64,000 nucleotides of DNA from Sphingomonas glacialis (GTDB taxonomy: Bacteria; Pseudomonadota; Alphaproteobacteria; Sphingomonadales; Sphingomonadaceae). A model generated the notes under the pieces. That model was not told where the DNA came from and did not search any database. It saw only the letters and a list, made by a program, of their open reading frames with translations. Where the stretch lies: positions 1,327,626 through 1,391,625 of the forward strand of contig NZ_BNAQ01000001.1 of the NCBI RefSeq assembly GCF_014653575.1. Direction: 5' to 3'. A program made the translations under genes and the position numbers. Of this stretch, positions 8,398 to 23,970 are shown one piece after another. The stretch's first letter is position 1, and each line of letters opens with the position of its first letter.

Positions 8398-9654
8398 CTA
8401 TGCTGACACGGTGTATTCGATCGCGCTCACCGTATCGTACATCCGCGCAGCGCTATCGATGCGGAACGGCGCGAGCTTGCCCCCTCCCCCGCGATCGATG
8501 CCGATGACATAGGAGCGCGCGGTCTGGCCGCTGCCGCCGCCCGCCCAAGCATAGTGCGCGTTGATCGTCAGCACGGGGACGAACAGCGCCTTGCCGCCGA
8601 CGTCCATCACCTCGAGTGTCGCCTTGGGATGCATCGCCATGCCGCCGAGTTCGACAGAGACGCCAGCCGGCAGATCGAACGGGGTCGTGATCGGCTGCGC
8701 GATCGGCGCAGCGAACAGCGCCTCGATCACCGCATCCTGCCGCTGTCCCGCGCTCAGCAAGCGAATGTCGAGCCGAACCCCCGTCGCTGCGACATCGCCG
8801 GTGTTGCGGAGCACGATCAGATATTCGACCGCGGCGCTCAGCAAATTGGTGCCAGCGCGCTTCGGGGTCAGCTCGAACACAATCGACGCGCGATCGGCCG
8901 GGGCGGCATCGGGCACGACCGCGACCGGGAGAGGAGCCTCCGCAACCGCGCTTGCTGCTGGCACAGCCGGAGGAGCCGCTTCCGGCGCGACGGCTGCGAA
9001 TTCGACACCCGCTGGCGCAACGGGTTCGGCCACGAGCTCGTCCTCATAGGCCACGACGTCCTGCGCGCCACGCCGGCGCCACCATAGTCCCAGACCAGTC
9101 GCGACGATCAGCGCGAGCCCGCCCCCGACAGCAGGCCACAGCCACGCGCTTGCGCCTTCCGCTGGCGCGATCGCTGCCGCCGCTGCCGCGCTCGACTGCG
9201 GCGTCGGTGCTGGGGTCGGGGCTGGGGTCGGCGGTATCGCGGCGACAGGCGACGGCACGACGGTCGGCACGGCGACCGGAGCCGCCGGAATAATTGGCGT
9301 TGGTGTCGCGCTGGCACGCGGTGCTGGCGTTCGCTCGGGCGCTGGCGTCGCGCGCGCCGTGGGCGTGGCGCGCGCCGGCGTCGCGGTCGCGCGCGGCGTC
9401 GTGGTCGCGCGGGCCGTCGCCGCCACGGCGGGCGGCGCGACGGTCTGGGTCTCGACCGGACGCGGGTTGGTCGTCGGCTCGGGTGTCGGCGAGATCCGCG
9501 GCGCCGGCCGGTTCGACGGCAGGCTGAACGAATCGAGCCCCTGCAAGGGTTGCGCAGGCACGCTGTTTTGGGCGAGCGCGGGGCTGCCAAACGCCGTCAG
9601 GCTGGTGGCGACGAGGAGGGATACAAAGACAAAGCGTTTCACAGCGCCGGGCAT
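8398..9654 (-). CDS. Signal-peptide protein with Pro/Ala/Thr-rich stalk and one membrane helix
   Basis: This 418-residue protein is of unknown function. A signal peptide (residues 1-27, with SLLVATSLTAFGSPALAQ) is followed by a low-complexity stalk (about 40-170) of ATPxA- and TPAPTP-type repeats, then a hydrophobic helix (about 186-208, LWPAVGGGLALIVATGLGLW) ending in WRRRG. By the positive-inside rule the stalk is periplasmic and the C-terminal half (about 210-418) cytoplasmic. That part contains a beta-rich domain starting IVFELTPKRAGTNLLSAAVEY. ATG at 9654 was chosen; a GTG 12 bases inside also gives a plausible signal peptide. The layout resembles sphingomonad LPXTG-like surface proteins, but no sortase motif is present. 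It interrupts the usual rplL-rpoB linkage. Confidence 0.72.
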   Translation of the reverse strand: MPGAVKRFVFVSLLVATSLTAFGSPALAQNSVPAQPLQGLDSFSLPSNRPAPRISPTPEPTTNPRPVETQTVAPPAVAATARATTTPRATATPARATPTARATPAPERTPAPRASATPTPIIPAAPVAVPTVVPSPVAAIPPTPAPTPAPTPQSSAAAAAAIAPAEGASAWLWPAVGGGLALIVATGLGLWWRRRGAQDVVAYEDELVAEPVAPAGVEFAAVAPEAAPPAVPAASAVAEAPLPVAVVPDAAPADRASIVFELTPKRAGTNLLSAAVEYLIVLRNTGDVAATGVRLDIRLLSAGQRQDAVIEALFAAPIAQPITTPFDLPAGVSVELGGMAMHPKATLEVMDVGGKALFVPVLTINAHYAWAGGGSGQTARSYVIGIDRGGGGKLAPFRIDSAARMYDTVSAIEYTVSA

Positions 9655-9732
9655 AGCGATAAAACCCCGCCTGCCAAGGATTGCTGCGCCGAGCGGTTCG
9701 CCGCAGCCCCCCCCCGACGCCACGCGACTGCG

Positions 9733-9761
9733 TTGACACGCTCGCGCCGTCGACCTATATC
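9733..9761 (+). promoter_or_regulatory. Promoter of rpoB
   Basis: A consensus TTGACA at 9733-9738, a 17-base spacer and TATATC at 9756-9761 form one of the two strongest housekeeping promoters in the window. The predicted transcript would carry a leader of about 190 bases before the rpoB ATG at 9962. Confidence 0.8.
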
Positions 9762-9845
9762 GCTCACTCAACCAAAACCGTCGGGAAATGATGTGCCGTC
9801 GCGCAGTGCATCGATCGTATTGATGGTTAGGGTTTCTCGAGACGC

Positions 9846-9947
9846 ATGAAAGCTGCTGTTTTCCGCTTGCGCGGACAACACGCGGCTTTTTGTCGTTTCC
9901 GATTTGCACGCCCGCCCGGTGGATTCCGGGCCGAATTTCAGGCTTGA
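9846..9947 (+). CDS. Possible 33-residue leader peptide upstream of rpoB
   Basis: A short frame beginning [15 protein letters not shown] and ending EFQA lies within the rpoB leader and runs across the attenuator-like hairpin. Its stop is 15 bases before the rpoB ATG. The ribosome site is poor (GAGACGC). Ribosomes translating it would open the hairpin, so it could couple translation to read-through, but this is inference. It may simply be chance coding. Confidence 0.25.
   Translation: MKAAVFRLRGQHAAFCRFRFARPPGGFRAEFQA
9849..9891 (+). promoter_or_regulatory. Attenuator-like hairpin in the rpoB leader
   Basis: AAAGCTGCTGTTTTCCGC pairs with GCGGACAACACGCGGCTTT around TTGC, with one mismatch and one bulged base, and is followed by five T. 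It lies about 80 bases after the predicted transcription start and 70 bases before the rpoB ATG. By form it is an intrinsic terminator placed inside the transcript, so it would set the fraction of polymerases entering rpoB. Confidence 0.6.
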
Positions 9948-9961
9948 GGGCAGAAAACTCC

Positions 9962-14143
<4,182 letters not shown>

Positions 14144-14156
14144 TATGCCGGCCTAG

Positions 14157-14262
14157 CCCTCTCCCGCCTTCGCGGGAGAGGGTTGGGTGAGGCTTCGACT
14201 AGGGCCGCGGGAAGACCGCGACCCAAGTCTGCGCAGCCTCTCCCGCGAAAGCGGGCGAGGGC
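14157..14262. repeat. Palindromic repeat pair (family B) between rpoB and rpoC
   Basis: CCCTCTCCCGCCTTCGCGGG AGAGGG on the left and CCTCTCCCGCGAAAGCGGGC on the right form two hairpins in inverted order around a GC-rich centre that is itself partly palindromic. Lying inside the rpoBC transcript, it must be read through and may act as an RNA-stability or processing element. Confidence 0.75.
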
Positions 14263-14290
14263 AAAGAATTTCTAGGAAGGCTGTTCATCC

Positions 14291-18583
<4,293 letters not shown>

Positions 18584-18618
18584 TCCTCCGGGTTCGGGTT
18601 ACCACCTGATGCATTGAG

Positions 18619-18653
18619 AGCCGCCGTCCGGGGAAACCCGGGCGGCGGTTTTC
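18619..18653 (+). terminator. Terminator of rpoBC
   Basis: CCGCCGTCCGGG pairs with CCCGGGCGGCGG around GAAA and is followed by TTTTCGTTT. It lies about 35 bases after the rpoC stop. Confidence 0.85.
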
Positions 18654-18802
18654 GTTTGGGGCATCGCGGCACCCGGCTTCGGCAGGCCGTGTCACGAGTC
18701 TGACGCACGACGGCAATGAAACTGCTGGAAAACTGCCGTCCAACCGTCACAGCCATCCCGTAGGGCGCCCTCAAGTGCAGCGGCACATCCAGGGGGCCTT
18801 CC

Positions 18803-21388
18803 ATGATCAAATCCTACGTCTCGACCTTCGCGCTTGCCGCGAGCCTGGCCGCTGGCCTGCCACTCACCGCCGCGCACGCCGAGACCGCGCCGCCGACGCC
18901 GGCGGCTCCGATCGCCGACCCCGCGCCCGCCCCCGCTGAAGATGATGCGGCGGAGGCGATCGTCGTCACCGCCAAGGCGACCCGCTCGGCCACCGCGCTG
19001 CCGGGCAGCGAAATGCAGAAGATCCTGCCGGGCATCTCGCCACTGAAAGCGATCCAGACGCTGCCGGGCGTGCTCTACATCACCGCCGATCCGTGGGGCT
19101 ATAACGAGCAGAACGCGCAGATCTTCATCCACGGTTTCAGCGGGCAGCAGCTCGGCTATACGATGGACGGCCTGCCGCTCGGCGACCAGAGCTATGGCAA
19201 TTACAACGGCCTGTCGCCGCAGCGCGCGGTGATTTCGGAGAATGTCGGCCGCGTTATCGTCTCGACCGGCGCAGGCGATCTCGCAACCGCCTCGAACAGC
19301 AACCTCGGCGGCACGGTCGAGACCTATTCGTCGGATCCGCTCAAGACATTCGGCATTCAGGCCGCGCAGACCGTCGGCAGCTATTCGACCTCGCGCAGCT
19401 TCGTGCGGATCGACAGCGGCACGTTCGGCAACGGCAACGCGGCCTATGTCTCGGCGGCGCGCCAGGACGCACGCGCGTGGGACTTCAACGGCAAGCAGGG
19501 CGGCTATCAGGTCAACGCCAAGTTCGTCCACGACGACGGCATCGGCAAGCTGACCGCCTATTTCGACTATAACGACATGACGCAGCCGAACGAGGATTCG
19601 ACCGTCTTCTTCAAGCCGTCGGCCGGCGGCACCGCCACCGCAGTGCAGCTCTACACGCCCTACACCAAGCCGTTCTTCTACCCCGACTTCACGACCTATC
19701 GGACGTCGTATCTCAGCGCGCAGGGCAATTCGCCGGCGGCGGTCGGCAGCAATTACCGCAATTATTATTCGGATGCGCAGCGCACCGATTTCCTCGGCTA
19801 TCTGCGCTACGACGCGCATCTCTCGTCGAACGTGACCTGGTCGACGACGGGCTATTACCATCACAATGACGGCGCGGGCGTCGTCGCGGGGCCGCTCGGG
19901 CAGTCGATCACGACGATCCAGCCCTATCTCGACCCGGGCTATGCCAGCTTGCCGACCAACTGCCGCTTCGGCGCGAACAGCAACGGCGTCGCGCCCGCGG
20001 CCTGCACCGCACGCACGACCGCACAGCAGAGTGCCGCCGGCGCCGCCTTGGTCGCGGCGACCGGCGGGTCCGGCCTGGTCACGCGCACCACCGAATATCG
20101 CATCGATCGCGGCGGCGTGATCTCGGCGATCAATGCCAAGCTCGGCGCGCATACGATCGAATTCGGCGGCTGGTTCGAACGCAACAGCACGACGCAGTGG
20201 CGCCGCTGGTACGGCGTCAGCGTCACCAACCCCGATTCGAGCACGCCCTATATCCGCCCGCTCGACGTCGCGCAGCCGCTCTTCACGCAATATCAGGGCG
20301 AGGCGCGGATCAACCAGCTGCAGTTGCATCTGCAGGACACCTGGCAGGCGACCGATCGCCTGCTGCTCCAGGCCGGGTTCAAGACGAGCGCGCAATGGGC
20401 CGATGGCCGTTTCCCCGTGCAGCCCGTCCTCGGGTCGCTTTCGGGCCTCACCGGCGGCCTTCCGCAAGGCCGGATCAACACGCTGCGCTGGTTCCTCCCC
20501 TCGGCGGGCGCGACCTATGATCTGACGCGCAACGAGCAGCTCTATTTCAACGTCCAGAAGAATTTGCGCCAGTATCAGGCGTATCTCGCGGGCGGCGGCG
20601 GCCCCTGGTTCACCGGCAGCCAGGCGGCGTTCGATGCGTTCGCACGCGAAGGCAAGCCCGAGAGCAGCTGGACGTATGAAGGCGGCGTGCGCAGCCATCG
20701 CAGCTTCGATGGCGTGCTCAGCGGGTTGGAAGCCCAGGTCAATTACTACCACGTCGTGTTCAACAATCGCCTGCTCGCGATCTCGACCAATCCGGGCGGC
20801 ATCGCCGGCGGCGGCATCACCGGCGGAACCTCGATCCTGGTCAATGTCGGCGCGGTGCATACCGACGGTGTCGACGCGGCCTTCACGCTGCACTTCGGCC
20901 GCGTTTTCTCGCTGTACAATGCGGCGTCGTACAATCTGTCGAAATACCAGAGCGACTATACCTCGACCGCGACCGGAATCGGCGCTGCGACGGGCACGTG
21001 CATCGGCGGCTATCTCGTCACGGCGGGCGTCGTGCCGACCTGCGGCAAGCAGCTGCCGGGAACGCCGAAATGGATGAACAAGACCGTCGCCACGCTCGAT
21101 CTGGGGCCGATCGAGGTGCAGATGATCGGCGATTACGTCGGTCGGCGCTTCGCCACCTTCACCAACGACGCGAGCGTGTCGTCCTACTTCCTGACCTCGC
21201 TGCGGCTCGCGGCGAAGGTGCCGGACGGCGCCACCCCGCTGCGCAAGCTCGAGGTCTCGCTCAACGTCACCAACCTGTTCGACAAGACGGGCGTCTCGAC
21301 GCTGTCGATCGGATCGGCGACCAACAGCTACTCGGCCTATCCGATCGCACCGCGACAGTGGTTCCTGACGGTGTCGGCCGCCTATTGA
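18803..21388 (+). CDS. TonB-dependent outer-membrane receptor
   Basis: The 861-residue receptor has a signal peptide (residues 1-26, ending AAHAE), a Pro/Ala-rich linker, a TonB-box-like AEAIVVTAK, a plug domain (about 65-185) with IQTLPGVLY, IFIHGFSGQQLGYTMDGLPL and ASNSNLGGTVE, and a long beta barrel that ends in the aromatic PRQWFLTVSAAY. Such receptors use TonB-ExbBD energy to take up siderophores, vitamins, saccharides or other large ligands. No regulator, hydrolase or ABC system sits beside it to show the ligand. It stands alone between the rpoC terminator and a 254-base gap. Confidence 0.93.
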   Translation: MIKSYVSTFALAASLAAGLPLTAAHAETAPPTPAAPIADPAPAPAEDDAAEAIVVTAKATRSATALPGSEMQKILPGISPLKAIQTLPGVLYITADPWGYNEQNAQIFIHGFSGQQLGYTMDGLPLGDQSYGNYNGLSPQRAVISENVGRVIVSTGAGDLATASNSNLGGTVETYSSDPLKTFGIQAAQTVGSYSTSRSFVRIDSGTFGNGNAAYVSAARQDARAWDFNGKQGGYQVNAKFVHDDGIGKLTAYFDYNDMTQPNEDSTVFFKPSAGGTATAVQLYTPYTKPFFYPDFTTYRTSYLSAQGNSPAAVGSNYRNYYSDAQRTDFLGYLRYDAHLSSNVTWSTTGYYHHNDGAGVVAGPLGQSITTIQPYLDPGYASLPTNCRFGANSNGVAPAACTARTTAQQSAAGAALVAATGGSGLVTRTTEYRIDRGGVISAINAKLGAHTIEFGGWFERNSTTQWRRWYGVSVTNPDSSTPYIRPLDVAQPLFTQYQGEARINQLQLHLQDTWQATDRLLLQAGFKTSAQWADGRFPVQPVLGSLSGLTGGLPQGRINTLRWFLPSAGATYDLTRNEQLYFNVQKNLRQYQAYLAGGGGPWFTGSQAAFDAFAREGKPESSWTYEGGVRSHRSFDGVLSGLEAQVNYYHVVFNNRLLAISTNPGGIAGGGITGGTSILVNVGAVHTDGVDAAFTLHFGRVFSLYNAASYNLSKYQSDYTSTATGIGAATGTCIGGYLVTAGVVPTCGKQLPGTPKWMNKTVATLDLGPIEVQMIGDYVGRRFATFTNDASVSSYFLTSLRLAAKVPDGATPLRKLEVSLNVTNLFDKTGVSTLSIGSATNSYSAYPIAPRQWFLTVSAAY

Positions 21389-21389
21389 G

Positions 21390-21450
21390 CACCTGTCGGA
21401 GCGGCGGTGTCACCCCCAAAGGGTGTCGCCGCCGCCGCGCTGCACAGGTG
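21390..21450 (+). terminator. Extended hairpin after the TonB receptor gene
   Basis: GCGGCGGTGTCACCC (21401-21415) pairs with GGGTGTCGCCGCCGC (21421-21435), with further pairing of ACCTGT and ACAGGT outside it. There is no T run, so it is a terminator-like or 3'-protecting structure. The rest of the gap to 21642 holds no gene that I can support. Confidence 0.45.
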
Positions 21451-21642
21451 GGCAGGACGGCGTGGTCTCGCGCTTGCCCCAAAGGCTCCCAAAAAGCCCC
21501 CCGCCCCTTGCGCCACCGCTGCGCCACGCCCATTTCCTGGGGGCACGGAAACGACCACGGCGGTGCGGGATATGGGCGAACACGTCCGCCCGGCACATTC
21601 GCCGCGTCCGTGCACTGGATCCGCGATCAGAAAGCAGCCGAC

Positions 21643-22323
21643 ATGAAGATTTTGATGGTACTGACGTCGCACGACCAATTGGGCGACACCGGCAAGAAGA
21701 CGGGCTTCTGGCTCGAAGAGCTCGCCGCGCCGTATTACGTGTTCAAGGATGCGGGTGCGGAGATCACGCTCGCCTCGCCCGCCGGCGGGAAGCCGCCGCT
21801 CGACCCCAAGAGCAACGAGCCCGACAGCCAGACCGACGCCACGCGTCGTTTCGAGGCTGATGCCGCCGCAACCGCGCAACTCGCGGACACCGTCCGGCTC
21901 GATTCGGTCGACCAGGCCGATTACGACACCGTCTTCTATCCCGGCGGCCACGGGCCGCTCTGGGATCTGGCCGAGGATGCGACCTCGATCGGCTTGATCG
22001 AAGCGTTCGTCGCGGCCAACAAGCCCGTCGCCTTGGTCTGCCACGCACCGGGCGCTCTGCGCCGGGTAAAGGCGGCCGATGGCACGCCGCTCGTCCAGGG
22101 CAAGCGCGTGACCGGCTTCACCAATGGCGAGGAGGAAGCCGTCGGTCTGACCAAGATCGTGCCCTTCCTCGTCGAGGACGAACTCACCGCGCTTGGCGGC
22201 AAGTATGAGAAGACGAGCGACTGGGGCGTCCACGTCGTTCAGGACGGCTTGCTGATCACCGGCCAGAACCCGGCCTCGTCGGCGGCTGCAGCGCACAAGC
22301 TGCTCGACGCGCTCGCAAAGTAA
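21643..22323 (+). CDS. DJ-1/PfpI-family protein, Hsp31-like (type 1 glutamine amidotransferase fold)
   Basis: The 226-residue protein has the Hsp31/YDR533C-type layout: Glu near residue 26 (FWLEELAAPYY), YPGGHGPLWDLAED (99-112) and the nucleophile elbow ALVCHAPGAL with Cys133 and His134. These three residues are the catalytic set of the group that acts as a glutathione-independent glyoxalase (methylglyoxal to lactate) and holding chaperone. ATG at 21643 was chosen because family similarity begins there, although the frame is open much further upstream. It is a cytoplasmic, single-gene unit, convergent with the porin. Glyoxalase rather than amidase activity is inferred from the motif set. Confidence 0.9.
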   Translation: MKILMVLTSHDQLGDTGKKTGFWLEELAAPYYVFKDAGAEITLASPAGGKPPLDPKSNEPDSQTDATRRFEADAAATAQLADTVRLDSVDQADYDTVFYPGGHGPLWDLAEDATSIGLIEAFVAANKPVALVCHAPGALRRVKAADGTPLVQGKRVTGFTNGEEEAVGLTKIVPFLVEDELTALGGKYEKTSDWGVHVVQDGLLITGQNPASSAAAAHKLLDALAK

Positions 22324-22330
22324 GCGACAC

Positions 22331-22366
22331 GGGGGAGGCGCGACCAAGGCGCCTCCCCCTCTCTTA
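22331..22366. terminator. Hairpin between convergent Hsp31-like and porin genes
   Basis: An 11-bp perfect stem, GGGGGAGGCGC (22331-22341) with GCGCCTCCCCC (22349-22359), is followed on the plus strand by TCTCTT. It sits between the two stop codons and probably ends the plus-strand transcript. Confidence 0.65.
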
Positions 22367-23827
22367 CAACGTAATCGCGCCCTTCAACCCCAGCACCACG
22401 ACCTCGTCGGCGCTGCGCACGCCACCGGGGTGGTGGATCCACTGAACGTTGGGCTGCAGCTCGAGCCACGGCAGCGGCGTCACGCTGTAATAGAGTTCGG
22501 CGGCATATTCGGCATCGCGCACCGGCTTGCCCGGGGTCAGCCGGTCGGTATCGGCCGCGCGCCCATTGACGTTGGTCCGCCCGAACGCGACGCCGAGCAC
22601 GTCGCCGGGCAGCCACGTCGCGAGCCCCTTGTAGAACATTCCGACCACCGCCTGATTGTCGGTCACCGCGGTCGCGCGGTCGGTCTGCGTGAAATTGGCG
22701 AACACGCCGAGCCCGTCGAGTGACTTGCCGTCCTTCGACGTGCCGGTGATCTGCTGCTGCACGCTGACATAGCCGCCATAGCGCCCCGAATGTTCGAGCG
22801 GGGCGAGCCCGGTGATCGCGATCGGGCGACGGTTGATGTCGCGATAGACGTCGGTGCCATTGGCGGTCGTGTACCAGCCACCGACCTTGTACGATCCGAC
22901 ATGGCCGCCATCGCCGCCATGCGTCCACCCCGCCTCGAACGGGATCAGCACCCCCGTCGCGCCGTGCCAGCGTGCGACGAAGAAGTTGTTCTTCAGGTTG
23001 AGCGGATTGACCTCATAGACGCCTGCCTGGACATACACGCCGCGCCGCACATCGACGTGGAGGCGCGCGCCCCACTGCCCGACCGGCCAGTTCTGCCAGT
23101 AATCGCCGACCAGATTGCCCGGCTGCGCGCCGCAAAAGGTCAGGTTTTGGAAGTGGCACGAGAAGACCGCGAAATCCGACCCCGGATTGGTGCGGCCGAG
23201 CTTCACTTCGACCGCATCGCCGAGCTTCTGCTCGTACCACAATTCGGTGACACGGACGGTCTGCCCGCGGCCATAGACCTCCTGCACTTGCTGGAGCGTG
23301 CCCAGCCCGGCGACGTCGGACAGATTGTCGCCGCGCCGCCACGTCAGCGTCGCCTGCAACGTCCCGCCCTCGAGCCCGACGAGCTTGCCCATGTCGATCT
23401 TGGCGCCCATGTCGAACTGGCCGGTCTCGGTGATCGCCTGACGCCGCCCACCGGTCGGGTTGTAGGCGGTCTCCGACGCGTAGCGCGCCGATACGTCGAC
23501 ACCGCGCGCGCCGAGCCAGGTGCGGCTGTTGCGCCAGTCGCCGAACAGGCCGGGCGGTGCCGCGCTCTGCGTATCGCCGATCTGCGAACCGGGCGAGGTA
23601 TCGCGCGGGTGCGCAAGATGGTTCGGCCGATAGCGCGCGGGCGTTGGTGCTGCCGCAGGCGCTTCGGTCGCGGGTTTCTTGGTATCGTTCGCCGCGGGCG
23701 CCTCCGGGGCAGTCGGCGGCGGTGCGGGCGCGCCGATATCGACCTGTTGCGCCATCGCGCCCGCCGGCAGCAGCAGCGCGGCGAGCACACCCGCCGCCGC
23801 ACTTGCTTGGAATGTCCGCACGATCAT
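22364..23827 (-). CDS. Carbohydrate porin, OprB family
   Basis: The 487-residue outer-membrane protein has a signal peptide (residues 1-26, ending GAMAQQ), a Pro/Ala-rich linker (30-70), and the OprB start GLFGDWRNSRTWLGARGVDV. It then shows the characteristic DMGAKIDMGKLVGLEGGTL and VKLGRTNPGSDFA blocks and ends in a strand. OprB-type porins are barrels selective for glucose and other sugars. Two cysteines (FSCHFQNLTFC) could form a loop disulfide. It stands next to the polysaccharide-enzyme gene but is transcribed separately; a common sugar link is possible but not shown. Confidence 0.9.
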   Translation of the reverse strand: MIVRTFQASAAAGVLAALLLPAGAMAQQVDIGAPAPPPTAPEAPAANDTKKPATEAPAAAPTPARYRPNHLAHPRDTSPGSQIGDTQSAAPPGLFGDWRNSRTWLGARGVDVSARYASETAYNPTGGRRQAITETGQFDMGAKIDMGKLVGLEGGTLQATLTWRRGDNLSDVAGLGTLQQVQEVYGRGQTVRVTELWYEQKLGDAVEVKLGRTNPGSDFAVFSCHFQNLTFCGAQPGNLVGDYWQNWPVGQWGARLHVDVRRGVYVQAGVYEVNPLNLKNNFFVARWHGATGVLIPFEAGWTHGGDGGHVGSYKVGGWYTTANGTDVYRDINRRPIAITGLAPLEHSGRYGGYVSVQQQITGTSKDGKSLDGLGVFANFTQTDRATAVTDNQAVVGMFYKGLATWLPGDVLGVAFGRTNVNGRAADTDRLTPGKPVRDAEYAAELYYSVTPLPWLELQPNVQWIHHPGGVRSADEVVVLGLKGAITL

Positions 23828-23970
23828 CGCTTTGCCTTACACCGAACCCGTCACTCGGCGTGCGATGCAACCTGCGGCGCGCGAAGGATAGCGGCCATCG
23901 CCCGAAGCTGCGCCAGTTGTTTGATTTCGGTTTAGAATGTCGCGCTTATGTCACAGGCGGATGGGCGCGT

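Noticed and set aside
9707..9716. Poly-C run upstream of the envelope gene start as a phase-variation tract
   Set aside because: It lies outside coding sequence and outside the predicted promoter spacer, so no switching effect can be argued.
9788..9823. An 11-codon leader peptide at the start of the rpoB leader
   Set aside because: The ribosome site is too close to the ATG and there is no regulatory codon run; chance occurrence is as likely.
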